From Dictyocoela muelleri (taxonomy: Eukaryota; Microsporidia): a DNA stretch of 31,909 bases. The stretch spans positions 1-31,909 of the forward strand of contig SDVU01000011.1 in the NCBI GenBank assembly GCA_016256075.1, in the 5' to 3' direction. A model generated the notes under the pieces. That model was given only the letters and a program-made list of their open reading frames with translations, made no database searches and had not been told where the DNA came from. Positions 31,575 to 31,909 of this stretch are shown piece after piece. Numbering within the stretch: position 1 is the stretch's first letter; every line of letters starts with the position of its first letter. The position numbers and the translations under genes are program-made.

Positions 31575-31909
31575 TAATAGACGTTTAGTAGAGCTTTTTC
31601 TAGGATTACCAAATAGAGGAATTTCCTTTAAAGAAGTGGTTACAATACCCAATGTATCAACAAGAACTATAAAAAGACTTTACAAAAGATACACCGAAGG
31701 AGAGTTTGTGTATAGGCCTACATTTAAATCTGGACCTGAAAAGAAAAGCAATGAATTAAAAGATTCTTCTTCTGAGAAAAATATTATTTCTGTAAAAACA
31801 GTCTTTATCATGTGTTAGCTTAAAAAAATTTACGAGAAATTAGCACATTGTGATAGTTGAGGCTCGTATTCAGTGCCAACAGTATCAATAATAATAATAA
31901 TAATAATAA
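31575..31909 (+). pseudogene. N-terminal HTH part of a transposase, cut by the window end
   Basis: A helix-turn-helix of the kind found at the start of Tc1/mariner-IS630 transposases: RRLVELFLGLPNRGISFKEV, then VSTRTIKRLYKRYTEGEFV, with a basic linker RPTFKSGPEKK. After a frame change near 31770 a second HTH trace (LKKIYEKLAHCD) follows, with a stop. It then runs into (ATA)n at 31886-31909, so no catalytic domain is visible. The family assignment is tentative because many transposases share such HTH starts. Confidence 0.45.
31886..31909. repeat. (AAT)n microsatellite at the window edge
   Basis: At least eight AAT/ATA units reach the last base of the window, so the true length is unknown. Confidence 0.95.

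Noticed and set aside
31284-31577. 97-codon plus-strand open frame with hydrophobic stretch as a membrane protein
   Set aside because: The hydrophobic part is the translation of a T-rich ~20-bp tandem repeat.

Overview
The window is a very AT-rich eukaryotic repeat region. It shows no convincing host gene, no genuine tRNA or rRNA gene and no bacterial gene organisation. Every recognisable protein-coding trace belongs to a mobile element. The element set is IS1595/Merlin (ISXO2-like) transposases, pogo/Tigger, Tc1/mariner, MULE with FLYWCH zinc finger, one Ty3/gypsy LTR retrotransposon, one lone integrase fossil, tRNA-derived SINEs and many fold-back MITEs. This would suit a large-genome microsporidian or another AT-rich parasite or invertebrate such as a myxozoan. 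That placement is inference, because nothing here is a phylogenetic marker.

Layout. 1-583: AT-rich, nothing recognised. 584-2193: a 1.6-kb non-autonomous pogo-like element with TA duplication, built of degenerate short repeats. 2640-2985: Merlin transposase remnant. 3350-4380: Merlin element A, minus strand, with one palindromic end. 4533-4616: tRNA-like SINE head. 4993-5455: SINE copy 1. 5911-7506: MULE element with terminal inverted repeats. 7838-8256: SINE copy 2. 8750-10440: decayed pogo element P1, minus strand. 10451-11796: mariner element next to it in a (TA)n tract. 12089-12700: GATAAT-type satellite. 12.7-16.88 kb: AT-rich desert. 16881-17342: SINE copy 3. 17598-17830: two short tandem arrays. 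17893-18639: Merlin MITE B with a clean 8-bp duplication. 18707-20466: pogo element P2, minus strand. 21195-21486: fold-back D. 21541-23152: Merlin element C, a transposase between two ~300-bp palindromes. 23244-29841: three-level nest, an LTR retrotransposon inside pogo element P3 inside a long-TIR MITE. 30400-31090: integrase fossil. 31575 to the end: N-terminal part of an HTH transposase running out of the window.

The most interesting recurring theme is that several Merlin-type elements carry doubled, head-to-head (palindromic) ends instead of simple TIRs. Next are a ~460-bp SINE that appears to consist of three tRNA-like promoter modules in a row, and the clean nested insertion that lets the relative ages of three element families be read. 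Most transposases are broken. Element C and the N-terminal half of P3 are the best preserved, and the LTR element, with LTRs only about 3% apart, is among the youngest insertions.
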